Shown: in pieces, positions 1-8,796 of the stretch
Layout: each line of letters starts with the position of its first letter
How positions within the stretch are numbered: position 1 is the first letter of the stretch
Assembly: GCF_008704425.1 (NCBI RefSeq)
Contig: NZ_CP023696.1
Coordinates: 4,504,501 to 4,568,500 of the forward strand
Source of the DNA: Streptomyces fradiae ATCC 10745 = DSM 40063
GTDB taxonomy: Bacteria > Actinomycetota > Actinomycetes > Streptomycetales > Streptomycetaceae
Length of the DNA: 64,000 bases
Direction: 5' to 3'
Notes under the pieces: model-generated
Told to the model about the DNA's origin: nothing
What the model saw: only the letters and a program-made list of their open reading frames with translations
Databases searched by the model: none
Translations under genes and position numbers: made by a program

Positions 1-1365
1 CTGCGGGCCGTCGGCGCCGCCGCCGGCTCCGCGAGCACGGCGGCGGACTCCCGGAGCGCCGCCGGAGCGGCGCGCACCCCGGGCGGGCTGTCCGACGACA
101 CCGCCGTCCTCACCCCGCAGAAGCCGCACCCCGGCCCGCCGCCCGCCCGGACCTCCGACCCCGCCGCCGGCGGCGCGCCCGCAAACCCGCGGGACGGCCG
201 CGCGGGGGCCGGCCCGTCGCCGTCCCCGCAGCCGGGTCCCGCCCGCGCGACCCGCGCCCCCCGCGCGGCCGGGCGCGCCGACGCGTACGAGGACGGCGCC
301 GAGGCGTACCGGGACGGCGTCGACGCCTACCCGCCGGCCCTGGACGAGCCCGCGCCCGAGGCGCCCGCGCCCACCCCGCCGCCGGCCACCCGCTCCGCGC
401 CCGCCCCCGTCAGGAAGAAGGGCCGTTCCAAGCTGGTCCTCCTCGCGGTCGCCGCGGTCGCCGCCGCGAGCGTCGCGTACGGCGCGGGGCTCCTCCTCAA
501 CCAGGCCGACGTGCCCAAGGGCACCACCGTCCTCGGCGTCGACATCGGCGGCTCCACCAAGGAGGAGGCCGTCCAGAAGCTGGACGCCGCGCGCGGGTCG
601 CGCGCCGCCACCCCGCTCCAGCTGGAGGTCGGCGGGCAGAACCGGACGCTCGCCCCCGACAAGGCCGGCCTGTCCCTGGACAGCCAGGCGACCGTGCGCG
701 CCGCCGCCGGGAGCGACTACAACCCGGTCACGGTGATCGGCTCCCTGTTCGGCGCCGAGCGCGTGGCCCAGCCGGTCATCCCGGTCGACGAGGAGAAGCT
801 GCGCGTCGCGCTGGCCGGCCTGAGCGGCGGGCCGGGCGCCGTCACGGAGGGCACCGTCAAGTTCGAGCCCGGCAAGGTCGTCCCCGTGCCGGGCAAGGCC
901 GGCGCGGTGCTGGACGTGCCGCGCGCGATGATCTTCGTGCGGGACGCGTACCGGGCCCAGGTCGAGACGGGCCGACCGAACGTGGTGGAGCTGCCCGTCG
1001 CCACCCGTGAGCCGCGGATCGGGCAGGCCGAGATCGACCGGGCCGTGAAGGAGTTCGCCGAGCCCGCGATGTCCGGCCTGATCACGATCAGGGCGGGCGG
1101 CCGGCAGATCCAGTTCGGCCCGCAGCGGTCGCTGCCCCAGATCCTCTCCATGAAGGCGGTCGGCGACCGGCTGGAGCCGTACTACGACAAGAAGGCCATC
1201 GACCGCCTGCTGGACGGCACCTTCGACGGCGTGATGATCACGAAGGGCGACGGCCGGCAGCACCAGCTCTCCGCCGACGACGTGGCCGCGGCCATGCACA
1301 AGGCCCTGCTCGGCAAGACCGCGGCGGATCGCACGGTCACCATCGAGCTCGACCCGCAGGGCTGA
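1..1365 (+). CDS. Membrane-anchored VanW/peptidoglycan-binding-like protein, 5' end missing
   Basis: The reading frame is open from the first base, so the start lies upstream; 454 residues are visible. Residues 1-137 are Pro/Ala-rich and disordered, followed by a basic stretch (RKKGRSK) and one membrane helix at about 142-166. The rest is extracytoplasmic, with two related modules: one from about residue 170 (motif GVDIGG then a helix) and one from about 355, resembling the putative peptidoglycan-binding domain found N-terminal to VanW-like domains. No VanW domain or catalytic residues are visible. A cell-wall role is an inference from the fold family. A strong hairpin follows the stop codon. 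Confidence 0.75.
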   Translation: MRAVGAAAGSASTAADSRSAAGAARTPGGLSDDTAVLTPQKPHPGPPPARTSDPAAGGAPANPRDGRAGAGPSPSPQPGPARATRAPRAAGRADAYEDGAEAYRDGVDAYPPALDEPAPEAPAPTPPPATRSAPAPVRKKGRSKLVLLAVAAVAAASVAYGAGLLLNQADVPKGTTVLGVDIGGSTKEEAVQKLDAARGSRAATPLQLEVGGQNRTLAPDKAGLSLDSQATVRAAAGSDYNPVTVIGSLFGAERVAQPVIPVDEEKLRVALAGLSGGPGAVTEGTVKFEPGKVVPVPGKAGAVLDVPRAMIFVRDAYRAQVETGRPNVVELPVATREPRIGQAEIDRAVKEFAEPAMSGLITIRAGGRQIQFGPQRSLPQILSMKAVGDRLEPYYDKKAIDRLLDGTFDGVMITKGDGRQHQLSADDVAAAMHKALLGKTAADRTVTIELDPQG

Positions 1366-1379
1366 CCCGCCCGCGACCC

Positions 1380-1414
1380 GAGGGCCGCCCCCGCCGTACG
1401 CGGGGGCGGCCCTC
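1380..1414. terminator. Intrinsic terminator, 15-bp perfect stem
   Basis: A 15-bp perfect inverted repeat (1380-1394 with 1400-1414) with a 5-base loop lies 15 bp after the stop of the VanW-like gene. There is no U-tract, as is usual for actinomycete terminators. Confidence 0.8.
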
Positions 1415-1539
1415 AGACGTTCCCGCCCCCGGTACCCGCCCCGTACCCGCCCCGAATACCCAGGCCGCACGCGCACCCGGTACCAGGCCCCTGCGCGCCC
1501 CCGCATACCCACGCCGTACGCGCGGACCCGCCCTCACCC

Positions 1540-1677
1540 GTGCGCGCCCCGGACCCGCGCCGGCCTGCCCGGCCGCACCGGCCCCGTGCGCGCCCCGGAC
1601 CCGCGCCGGCCTGCCCGGCCGCACCGGCCCCGTACGCGCCCCGGACCCGCGCCCGCCGTGCCCCGCCGCACCGGCCC
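1540..1677. repeat. 46-bp tandem repeat, three copies
   Basis: Units start at 1540, 1586 and 1632. The first two are identical; the third diverges in its second half. They lie in the gene-free gap 1415-1728 between two convergent genes. Looser GTAC-CCCGCCCC-like motifs precede them from 1429. No gene is visible in this gap. Confidence 0.8.
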
Positions 1678-1728
1678 CGCACCCACCCCGGCCGGCCGAC
1701 CGGGCGGCGGCCCGGACGTGGGCGCCGG

Positions 1729-2565
1729 TCAGTTGAGGCGGGCGCGGGCGGCGCGGGCGTGGGCGCGCAGGACCGCCGCGGTCGTGGGCTCCACCGCGGC
1801 GACCACGTCCGCGTACGCCTCCATCTCCGCGGCCCCCGTCAGGAAGTCGCCGCGCCCCACCAGCAGTTGCGCCCTTTCGTACCGCAGCCGCGCCGGGTGC
1901 GACGGCAGCAGCAGCGCCAGCTCCACGGCCCACAGCGCCACGTCGGAGCGCTCGGGCCGCGCCGCCGCCCACGCCCGGATGTTGTTCAGGATGCGCAGCA
2001 CCATGTCCAGCGGGTCGGCGGGCATCAGCATCGACGGCCGCAGCGGCTCCCCGGTGGCGCCCGCCACCAGCAGCTCCGCGTCCTCCTCGGTCAGCGGCCG
2101 CCCTCCGGCGAACGGGTCGGCCAGCACCTGCTCCCCCGGCTCCCCGAACCCGACGACGAAGTGCCCGGGCAGCGCCACCCCGTACACGGGCGCCCCCGCA
2201 CGCCGGGCCACCTCCATCCACACCGCGCACAGCAGGATCGGCAGGCCCCGGCGGCGCAGCAGCACCCGGTGGAGCAGCGACGACTCCAGGCGCTCGTAGT
2301 CGTCCCGCGTCCCGTGGAAGCCGTACCGGCCGCCCAGCAGCGACGCCAGCGCCGCCGCCCACCCGCCGGGCGTCTTCGCGCCGTACGGCAGGAGGCCCGC
2401 CAGCCGGTCCAGCTCGATCTCCGCGGCGTCGAGGTCCGGCTGGGCCACCTCCGGCTCGGCCACGGCGCCGATCAGCAGGCACAGCTCCGCCAGGTCGGGC
2501 CGCTCCTCGCGCGCCGCCTCCGCGAACCGGCTCCGCCACCCTCCGGGGTCCGTGTGCTCGCCCAT
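1729..2565 (-). CDS. SirB1-like transglutaminase-fold protein
   Basis: The 278-residue protein matches the SirB1 family: an N-terminal transglutaminase-like fold with the pattern RRGLPILL then a helix, YGVALPGHFVVGF and DPFAGG, followed by a C-terminal TPR-like helical part (ILNNIRAW, then the Arg-rich repeats of the last 80 residues). The family is widespread and its biochemical role is unclear. The gene is followed 16 bp upstream on the same strand by the GNAT gene, so the two probably form one transcription unit read leftwards. Confidence 0.8.
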   Translation of the reverse strand: MGEHTDPGGWRSRFAEAAREERPDLAELCLLIGAVAEPEVAQPDLDAAEIELDRLAGLLPYGAKTPGGWAAALASLLGGRYGFHGTRDDYERLESSLLHRVLLRRRGLPILLCAVWMEVARRAGAPVYGVALPGHFVVGFGEPGEQVLADPFAGGRPLTEEDAELLVAGATGEPLRPSMLMPADPLDMVLRILNNIRAWAAARPERSDVALWAVELALLLPSHPARLRYERAQLLVGRGDFLTGAAEMEAYADVVAAVEPTTAAVLRAHARAARARLN

Positions 2566-2581
2566 GTGCCCCGCGTACCCC

Positions 2582-3652
2582 TCAGGAGGCCCGGAAGTGG
2601 TGGTAGAGGTGGTGCACCCCGAAGCCCATGCCGTCGTACAGGGCGCGGGCGGCGGTGTTGCCGGTCTCCACCTGAAGCCACGCGGCCGACGCGCCCTCCT
2701 CCAGCGCCCGCCCGGCCAGCGCGGCCATCACGGCGCGTGCGAGGCCCCGCCGCCGGTGGGCCGGGTCCACCTCCACCGCCATGAACCCCGCCCAGCGTGC
2801 GTCCACCACACACCGGCCGATCGCCACCGGCACCTCGCCCTCGCCCCGTACGGAGGCGAACCACACCGATGGCCCAGTGGACAGGACGTTCCGCACATGG
2901 GGGCCCGGTTCACCCACCCGCTGGTACCGGCGCAGCCAGCCCGCGTCCGGCGCCCGGGACAGCGTCACCCGGCCCGTCCCCCCGCCGGCGGACGCCCCCG
3001 CCGCCTCGCCCGAGGGGCCCGGCCCCCCGCCCGGCAGCCCCCCGCCCGGCAGCCCCGCGCCCAGGTCGGCGACGGGCGCGAGGCCCCCGATCCGCACCTC
3101 CGCCGACACCTCGCGCCGCCAGCCCCGCTCCTCCAGCGCCGCGCACAGCGCCTCCTGGGTCCCCTCCGCACCGGTCGCGGCCTGCACGTACGCGGGCAGG
3201 CCGCGCTCGCCGTACCAGGCCCGCACGCGCGCGAGGGCGTCGTCCAGGGGCATGCCGGGATCGCCCACGGCCAGGACGGAGTTGGCGCGGCGGGTGAAGC
3301 CGCGCGCCGCGCGCAGCGTCCACTGCCCGAGCGGCCGGCTCTCCTCCGGCTGCCAGGCCCGCGCCTGCGCCCGCGCCAGCTCCCCGAAGCCCGCCGCCGG
3401 GCCCCGCCTGCGGGCCGGCGCGGCCGGCACGGCCTTGCCCGCGACCAGGGACGACTCCGCGATCCGGACGGTCTCGCCGGTCCTCCGTGTGATCAGGAGC
3501 ACACCCTCGTCCCAGGATGTGAGAACCCCGACGGTGTCCGTGAACGTCTCCGTCTGGGAAGCCGGATCGCCCAGGCGGCGGACAGACACCCGTTTGCCCA
3601 CGTCAAAGGGTGTGATCTGGACTTCCAGGCGTCCGCCCGCAGTGAACTCCAC
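2582..3652 (-). CDS. GNAT family N-acetyltransferase
   Basis: The C-terminal ~130 residues carry a GNAT acetyl-CoA fold: FMAVEVDPAHRRRGLARAV is motif A with the R-R-G-L-A pyrophosphate loop, and NTAARALYDGMGF is motif B. Residues 1-75 form a beta-rich domain (ITPFDVGKRVSVRRL) that may be SH3-like. The substrate is unknown. I chose the GTG at 3652 because an AGGAGGGG ribosome-binding site lies about 11 bases upstream; a TTG at 3688 would add 12 residues and leave that site inside the gene. The gene is divergent from the ferredoxin gene. Confidence 0.8.
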   Translation of the reverse strand: MEFTAGGRLEVQITPFDVGKRVSVRRLGDPASQTETFTDTVGVLTSWDEGVLLITRRTGETVRIAESSLVAGKAVPAAPARRRGPAAGFGELARAQARAWQPEESRPLGQWTLRAARGFTRRANSVLAVGDPGMPLDDALARVRAWYGERGLPAYVQAATGAEGTQEALCAALEERGWRREVSAEVRIGGLAPVADLGAGLPGGGLPGGGPGPSGEAAGASAGGGTGRVTLSRAPDAGWLRRYQRVGEPGPHVRNVLSTGPSVWFASVRGEGEVPVAIGRCVVDARWAGFMAVEVDPAHRRRGLARAVMAALAGRALEEGASAAWLQVETGNTAARALYDGMGFGVHHLYHHFRAS

Positions 3653-3672
3653 AGCTCTGTCCGCCCCTCCTG

Positions 3673-3701
3673 TTCGGTTCGTCTCCAAGAACGGAGATAC
3701 T
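3673..3701 (+). promoter_or_regulatory. Putative promoter of the ferredoxin gene
   Basis: TTCGGT (3673-3678) and GATACT (3696-3701) are separated by 17 bp, a reasonable vegetative-sigma pattern. They lie in the 114-bp divergent gap ahead of the ferredoxin gene, giving a leader of about 60 nt. Confidence 0.5.
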
Positions 3702-3766
3702 AGGGGCGGGCATCGACGACGCCGCGCTCCCGCGCAGAGCCAGCCCTACCAAGGAGGAACGACAGC

Positions 3767-4087
3767 GTGACCTACGTCATCGCGCAGCCTTGTGTCGACG
3801 TGAAGGACAAGGCGTGCATCGAGGAGTGCCCCGTCGACTGCATCTACGAGGGCCAGCGGTCCTTGTACATCCACCCGGACGAATGCGTCGACTGCGGGGC
3901 CTGTGAGCCGGTCTGCCCGGTCGAGGCGATCTTCTACGAGGACGACACCCCGGAGGAGTGGAAGGACTACTACAAGGCGAACGTGGAGTTCTTCGACGAG
4001 CTGGGCTCGCCGGGCGGCGCCTCCAAGCTCGGCCTGATCGAGCGGGACCACCCCTTCATCGCCGCTCTGCCGCCGCAGAACGGCTGA
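3767..4087 (+). CDS. fdxA: Seven-iron ferredoxin (3Fe-4S/4Fe-4S)
   Basis: The 106-residue protein has the cysteine pattern of bacterial 7Fe ferredoxins: C9, C17, C21, C25, then C40-x2-C43-x2-C46-x3-C50-P. C21/C40/C43/C46 probably bind the 4Fe-4S cluster and C9/C17/C50 the 3Fe-4S cluster. It is a soluble low-potential electron carrier; the partner enzyme is not shown by the sequence. GTG start with an excellent AAGGAGG site 10 bases upstream. A 14-bp hairpin separates it from dapC, a neighbour conserved in actinobacteria. Confidence 0.93.
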   Translation: MTYVIAQPCVDVKDKACIEECPVDCIYEGQRSLYIHPDECVDCGACEPVCPVEAIFYEDDTPEEWKDYYKANVEFFDELGSPGGASKLGLIERDHPFIAALPPQNG

Positions 4088-4106
4088 CCGCCACATCCCA
4101 CGTCGT

Positions 4107-4140
4107 CGGTCCCGCACGGCACTGCCGCCGTGCGGGACCG
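4107..4140. terminator. Hairpin between fdxA and dapC, 14-bp stem
   Basis: Perfect 14-bp inverted repeat (4107-4120 with 4127-4140), loop of 6. It follows the fdxA stop by 20 bp and precedes the dapC start by 57 bp. It could end fdxA transcription or attenuate read-through into dapC. Confidence 0.7.
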
Positions 4141-4196
4141 CGGCGTTCGTGCCCGCGGCGCCCGGACGGCGCCGCACCCACGAGAAAGTGAGCACC

Positions 4197-5291
4197 GTGT
4201 CCGCAGTCTCCTCCCGCCTTCCCGTCTTCCCGTGGGACAAGCTGGAGCCGTACAAGAAGACGGCCGCGGCCCACCCCGACGGCATCGTCGACCTGTCGGT
4301 CGGCACCCCGGTGGACCCCGTGCCCGAGCTGATCCGCCGGGCCCTGGTCGACGCGGCCGACTCGCCCGGCTACCCCACGGTGTGGGGCACGGCCGCCCTC
4401 CGCGACGCCGTCACCGGCTGGTGCGAGCGCCGCCTGGGCGCCCGCGGCCTCGCCCACACGAACGTCCTGCCGGTCGTGGGCTCCAAGGAGCTGGTGGCGT
4501 GGCTGCCGACGCAGCTGGGCCTCGGCCCGGGCGACAAGGTGGCCTACCCGCGCCTCGCCTACCCGACGTACGAGGTCGGCGCCCGCCTCGCCGGCGCCGA
4601 GCCGTTGGTGTACGACGACCCGACGGAGCTGGACCCGGCCGGGCTGCGGCTGCTGTGGCTGAACTCCCCGTCCAACCCGACGGGCCGGGTCCTCGGCAAG
4701 GACGAGCTGACCCGGATCGTCGCCTGGGCGCGCGAGCACGGGGTGCTCGTCTTCAGCGACGAGTGCTACCTGGAGCTGGGCTGGGAGGCGGAGCCGGTCT
4801 CGGTGCTGCACGAGGACGTGTGCGGCGGCTCCTACGAGGGCGTCGTCGCCGTCCACTCCCTGTCCAAGCGCTCCAACCTGGCCGGCTACCGCGCCGCGTT
4901 CGTCGCGGGCGACCAGGACGTGCTGGGCGAGCTGCTCCGCATCCGCAAGCACGGCGGCATGATGACGCCCGCCCCGGTGCAGGCGGCGACCGTGGCCGCG
5001 CTGGGCGACGACGCCCATGTGCGCGAGCAGCGCGAGCGGTACGCGCGGCGGCGGGACGCGCTGCGGACGGCACTGGTCGGGCACGGCTTCCGTATCGAGC
5101 ACAGCGAGGCCAGCCTCTACCTGTGGGCCACCCGCGACGAGCCCTGCTGGGACACCGTGGGCCACCTGGCCGACCTGGGCGTGCTGGTGGCGCCGGGCGA
5201 CTTCTACGGGGCGGCGGGGGAGCGGTTCGTGCGGGTCGCGTTCACCGCGACGGACGAGCGGGTCGAGGCGGCCGTCAAGCGCCTGGGCTGA
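4197..5291 (+). CDS. dapC: Succinyldiaminopimelate aminotransferase
   Basis: A 364-residue fold-type I PLP aminotransferase of the actinobacterial DapC group; it converts N-succinyl-2-amino-6-oxopimelate to N-succinyl-LL-diaminopimelate in lysine and peptidoglycan-precursor synthesis. Visible motifs: SVGTPVDP near the N-terminus, NSPSNPTG, FSDECYLELGW, and HSLSKRSNLAGYR with the PLP lysine at about K224. The GTG at 4197 has a GAGAAAG site 8 bases upstream; in-frame GTGs at 4149 and 4188 are alternatives. dapE lies 2.3 kb downstream. Confidence 0.9.
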   Translation: MSAVSSRLPVFPWDKLEPYKKTAAAHPDGIVDLSVGTPVDPVPELIRRALVDAADSPGYPTVWGTAALRDAVTGWCERRLGARGLAHTNVLPVVGSKELVAWLPTQLGLGPGDKVAYPRLAYPTYEVGARLAGAEPLVYDDPTELDPAGLRLLWLNSPSNPTGRVLGKDELTRIVAWAREHGVLVFSDECYLELGWEAEPVSVLHEDVCGGSYEGVVAVHSLSKRSNLAGYRAAFVAGDQDVLGELLRIRKHGGMMTPAPVQAATVAALGDDAHVREQRERYARRRDALRTALVGHGFRIEHSEASLYLWATRDEPCWDTVGHLADLGVLVAPGDFYGAAGERFVRVAFTATDERVEAAVKRLG

Positions 5292-5415
5292 CGGCCCGCC
5301 ACGCCGGACGCCGCGGCCGGGGCCGACGACCCGCCGCGCCGGTGCGGGGCCGGCGGCCCGTCATGTCGGGCGGCGGCCCGACCGGCGGCGGCCCCCCACG
5401 CGGACGGCGGGAACG

Positions 5416-5496
5416 GTACGGCCCGGACAGGGCCAGGCCCCCGTAGGCCCGGACACGGGGCAGGCCCCCGTACGGCCCGGACACGGGACAGGGCCC
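5416..5496. repeat. 27-bp tandem repeat, three copies
   Basis: Near-identical GTA-GGCCCGGACA-type units begin at 5416, 5443 and 5470. They fill the gap 5292-5488 between convergent genes and run directly into the hairpin at 5489. No gene is visible in the gap. Confidence 0.75.
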
Positions 5497-5523
5497 GGAC
5501 CGCGTCACGCGGTCCGGGCCCTG
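5489..5523. terminator. Bidirectional terminator between dapC and a convergent gene
   Basis: Perfect 15-bp stem (5489-5503 with 5509-5523), loop of 5 bases, between two convergent genes. Confidence 0.8.
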
Positions 5524-5548
5524 CCGGTCGGCCGGGGGGGGCGGCGGG

Positions 5549-5962
5549 TCAGCCGAGCGGCGTGGAGACGGGCAGGCCGCCCAGGAGGCCGTCGCCGGGC
5601 AGGCCCTTCGCCGCGGTGGCGCCCAGGGCGTCGCCCGCGCCGCGCGTGACGTCGCCGACGGCCGCGCGGGCGGTCGGGGTGGCCTTCTCGGCCGTCTCGC
5701 CGAGGGCCGCGCCCGCGACCGGGACGGCCCGCTCGGCGACCTTGCCGCCCGTACCGCCCGCGAGGCCGGTGGCCTTCTCCGGGGTGTTGCCGAGCGTCTC
5801 GGTGACCGGCGCGGTGTCGAGAGCGGTGACGCCGCCGGCGAGGTCGGGGGTCTGGGGGAGGTCCACGGCGCTCGCGGAGCCGGCCGCACCGACCACGGAG
5901 GCCGCTCCCGCTGCGGTGAGCAGCGCGGCACTGGCGATCCGGCGGGTCAGGGGGAGGGACAT
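5549..5962 (-). CDS. Small secreted low-complexity protein
   Basis: The 137-residue product begins with a signal peptide (basic SLPLTRR, hydrophobic ALLTAAGAASVVGAA, cleavage near GSASA-V). The mature part is Ala/Gly/Thr/Pro-rich with no recognisable domain. Similar short Streptomyces proteins are often mislabelled ATP-binding; I see no nucleotide-binding motif. The ATG at 5962 has a GAAGGAG site 6-7 bases upstream; the frame stays open to 6106 but that extension carries no signal. Confidence 0.75.
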   Translation of the reverse strand: MSLPLTRRIASAALLTAAGAASVVGAAGSASAVDLPQTPDLAGGVTALDTAPVTETLGNTPEKATGLAGGTGGKVAERAVPVAGAALGETAEKATPTARAAVGDVTRGAGDALGATAAKGLPGDGLLGGLPVSTPLG

Positions 5963-6004
5963 GATGCTCCTTCGACGGGGAAGAGTCGTGTGGCTGTGAT
6001 GCCT

Positions 6005-6019
6005 GTCCGACGATCGGAC
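6005..6019. promoter_or_regulatory. Inverted repeat upstream of the small secreted-protein gene
   Basis: GTCCGA-cga-TCGGAC, a 6-bp perfect inverted repeat with 3-bp spacer, 43 bp upstream of the leftward start. On the minus strand it follows a TTGTCA that could be a -35 box. This suggests an operator, but no convincing -10 is visible. The rest of the gap (6020-6354) shows no gene. Confidence 0.35.
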
Positions 6020-6354
6020 GCTGTGACAACCGCGGGGAGCCGGGGGAAGGTTGCGGTGGCGCCGGGTAAAGAGTTGGCAATGCGGGGCGGGGCCGCAGGC
6101 CCTCAAATCCGGGCAAAGGGCGGACCGGGCGCGCGGATGGGGAAACGTTCCTTCGCAGGGTGCGCCGGGGGAGTGCGGGTCGTTGGCGGTGTGGCCGCGG
6201 GCGCCGGCCGGAAGGGGTGCCGCAGGGGGTGAAGCGGCTCGGACGGGTGACGGGCCGGGCGGCTGAGCGAATGCCGCCGGGAGACGCGATGGTCACTCTC
6301 CGGAAGAGGGCGACTACCATGCGGCGCCGCCCGCCCGAGGCCCGGTGCCGGACG

Positions 6355-7584
6355 CTACCCCGCGACGCGGATGACGACCTCGCCGGTACCCGCGTCCGAA
6401 CCCGCCGGGCGCCACCCCTCGCGGGCTTCCCGCACGCTCCACACCCGGCCCGCGTACGCCACCTCGACGACGTCCAGCTCGTCCGCCCGGGCCACCGCCC
6501 ACTGCGCCAGCTCCCAGCCGCGCCGCGAGCCGGCCTCCGCCGCGCCGCCCTCGGGGCCGGAGGAGTCCGCCCCCGCGGGCACGGGCAGGCGGACCGTACG
6601 GCCCTCGGCACCGGAGGCCCCGTCACCGGCCGCCCCGCCGCCGGGCCGCGCCGACGCCGTACCGCCCCCGCCGGCCGTACCGCCCGTGCCCGTCCCGGCG
6701 TCCCCGGCGTCCGGGTCCGAACCCGAGCCGGGCCCCGGTCCGGTGCCGCCCGCCGCCGTACCGCCGCCGTCCGTACCGCCGGCCGCCGCGCCGCCGCTGT
6801 CCGTCCCGCCGCCGGACGCCGTACCACCGGCGTCCGGCTCCCCGGGCGCTCCGCCGCCCTTGCCGTCGCCGGGCCCCGCCGGCGCCCCGGACAGCACGCC
6901 CGCGCCGAACGCCCGCACCAGCTCCCCCCGCAGCCGCTCCGGGTCGCCCGGCGCGGCCCCGCGTATCGGGGCGCAGGTCAGAGAGGCCGCCGAGCGCCCG
7001 GTCAGCGCCGCCGCCAGCAGCGCCGCGTCCGGCTCGTGCTTGGCGTACGCCTGCGGGAACCCGCTGCGCTGCACCCGCTGCGCCGCCACCGTCAGCGGCA
7101 GCCGCGAGTAGCCCGGCACCTCGGCGAGCCGGTCGTAGAAGATGCCCGCCGAGTACACCGGGTCCATGATCTGCTCCGGGGTGCCCCAGCCCTGCGACGG
7201 CCGCTGCTGGAAGAGGCCCAGCGAATCCCGGTCGCCGTAGTCGATGTTGCGCAGCGCCGACTCCTGCAGCGCGGTGGCCAGCGCGATCGTCACCGCCCGC
7301 TCGGGCATCCCGCGCGTGGTGCCCACGGCGGAGATCGTCGCGGCGTTCGACGCCTGCTCGGGGGAGAGGGTGTACGTGTGGCCGCCGCTGCCGACCACGC
7401 ACCGCGGCGTGCCGCCGCCGCCCGACTCGTAGCGCATCGCCACGTACCCGGCGACGGCCAGCAGGACGGCGAACGACGCCGCGACCCGCGCCCGGCGGCC
7501 GCGGCGGGCGCGGGAGGGACGGGAGGGGCGGGAGGCGCCGGGGTGGCGGGAGGAGGAGGCGGCGGACTCGGACACGCGGTCCAC
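6355..7584 (-). CDS. Membrane-anchored lysozyme-like protein
   Basis: The 409-residue protein has a basic N-terminus, one membrane helix at about 34-52 and an extracytoplasmic domain. ALATALQESALRNIDYGDRD and LGLFQQRPSQGWG are typical of lysozyme-like/goose-type transglycosylase folds, with the Glu in LQES a candidate catalytic residue. Residues ~235-340 are a Gly/Thr/Ser linker; the C-terminal ~60 residues form a small alpha/beta piece. Such proteins are often annotated as heavy metal transporters, which the sequence does not support. GTG start; divergent from dapE with 29 bp between the starts. Confidence 0.7.
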   Translation of the reverse strand: MDRVSESAASSSRHPGASRPSRPSRARRGRRARVAASFAVLLAVAGYVAMRYESGGGGTPRCVVGSGGHTYTLSPEQASNAATISAVGTTRGMPERAVTIALATALQESALRNIDYGDRDSLGLFQQRPSQGWGTPEQIMDPVYSAGIFYDRLAEVPGYSRLPLTVAAQRVQRSGFPQAYAKHEPDAALLAAALTGRSAASLTCAPIRGAAPGDPERLRGELVRAFGAGVLSGAPAGPGDGKGGGAPGEPDAGGTASGGGTDSGGAAAGGTDGGGTAAGGTGPGPGSGSDPDAGDAGTGTGGTAGGGGTASARPGGGAAGDGASGAEGRTVRLPVPAGADSSGPEGGAAEAGSRRGWELAQWAVARADELDVVEVAYAGRVWSVREAREGWRPAGSDAGTGEVVIRVAG

Positions 7585-7601
7585 CGTACTAGGGGCCGGG
7601 A

Positions 7602-7607
7602 TAGGGT
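7602..7607 (+). promoter_or_regulatory. -10 box for a leaderless dapE transcript
   Basis: TAGGGT ends 6 bases before the dapE ATG, which puts the transcription start at or next to the A of the start codon. There is no ribosome-binding site. No clear -35 is visible. Confidence 0.5.
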
Positions 7608-7613
7608 CGGCAC

Positions 7614-8717
7614 ATGCCCGACTCCACGCCCGAAGCGCCCCTGCCGACCGCTCTGGACCTCACGCTGGACGGTCCGGCACTGACCGCCGCGCTGGTCGAC
7701 TTCCCCTCCGTCAGCGGCACCGAGAAGCCCCTCGCGGACGCCATCGAGGCGGCCCTGCGCGCCCTTCCGCACCTCAGCGTCGACCGGTACGGCAACAACG
7801 TCGTCGCCCGCACCCACCTCGGCCGCGCCGAGCGGGTCGTCCTCGCCGGCCACATCGACACGGTGCCCATCGCCGGCAACGTCCCCTCCCGCCTGGACGA
7901 GAACGGCGTCCTGTGGGGCTGCGGCACGTCCGACATGAAGGCCGGCGTCGCCGTCCAGCTCCGCATCGCCGCCACCGTCCCCGAGCCCAACCGCGACCTG
8001 ACGTTCGTCTTCTACGACAACGAGGAAGTCGCCGCACACCTCAACGGGCTCGGGCATGTGGCCGCCGCACACCCCGACTGGCTCGCCGGGGACTTCGCCG
8101 TCCTGCTGGAGCCGTCCGACGGCGAGGTCGAGGGCGGCTGCCAGGGCACCCTCCGCGTCCACCTCACCATGCGGGGCGAGCGCGCCCACTCGGCCCGCTC
8201 CTGGATGGGCGCCAACGCCATCCACGCCGCCGCGCCCGTCCTGGCCCGCCTCGCCTCCTACGAGCCGCGCCGCCCCGTCATCGACGGCCTGGAGTACCAC
8301 GAGGGCCTCAACGCCGTGGGCGTCACCGGCGGGGTCGCCACCAACGTCATCCCCGACGAGTGCACCGTCGTCGTCAACTTCCGCTACGCGCCCGACCGCA
8401 CCCCGGAGGAGGCGGAGAAGCACGTACGCGAGGTGTTCGCCGACTGCGGCGTGGACGAGTTCGTGGTCGACGACCACTCCGGCGGCGCCCTGCCCGGCCT
8501 CTCCCACCCGGCCGCGGCGGCGTTCATGGAGGCGGTCGGCGGCACGGCCAACCCGAAGTTCGGCTGGACCGACGTGGCCCGCTTCAGCGCGCTGGGCGTC
8601 CCCGCCGTCAACTACGGCCCGGGCAACCCCCTCTACGCGCACAAGCGGGACGAGCACGTCGTGACCGAGCGGATCACCCACTGCGAACGGCGTCTGTACG
8701 ACTGGCTGACTGCCTGA
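7614..8717 (+). CDS. dapE: Succinyl-diaminopimelate desuccinylase
   Basis: A 367-residue M20 metallohydrolase that removes succinate from N-succinyl-LL-diaminopimelate. Di-zinc ligands are visible: His in AGHIDTVP, bridging Asp in GTSDMKAG, Glu pair in YDNEEVAA, Glu in LLEPSDG, and C-terminal His in LYAHKRDE. The dimerisation lid lies in the middle (GERAHSARSWMGANAIH). Together with dapC it covers two consecutive steps of the succinylase route. It appears to be translated from a leaderless message. Confidence 0.93.
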   Translation: MPDSTPEAPLPTALDLTLDGPALTAALVDFPSVSGTEKPLADAIEAALRALPHLSVDRYGNNVVARTHLGRAERVVLAGHIDTVPIAGNVPSRLDENGVLWGCGTSDMKAGVAVQLRIAATVPEPNRDLTFVFYDNEEVAAHLNGLGHVAAAHPDWLAGDFAVLLEPSDGEVEGGCQGTLRVHLTMRGERAHSARSWMGANAIHAAAPVLARLASYEPRRPVIDGLEYHEGLNAVGVTGGVATNVIPDECTVVVNFRYAPDRTPEEAEKHVREVFADCGVDEFVVDDHSGGALPGLSHPAAAAFMEAVGGTANPKFGWTDVARFSALGVPAVNYGPGNPLYAHKRDEHVVTERITHCERRLYDWLTA

Positions 8718-8796
8718 CGGCCACAATTTCGCCACACGTCACGTTTCCCGTCCTACGCTGATCCCGGCAAGAGAAGTCCAGCGGAGGGAGCGGACC

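Noticed and set aside
1337..2539. Long leftward frame over the SirB1 gene
   Set aside because: Product is Gly/Arg-rich low complexity; the 278-residue frame has the family motifs.
4056..5165. 369-residue frame opposite dapC
   Set aside because: Arg/Val/Gly/His-rich shadow with no motif; dapC is clear.
6355..7584. Heavy-metal transporter
   Set aside because: Only one membrane helix and a lysozyme-like domain; the label is not supported.
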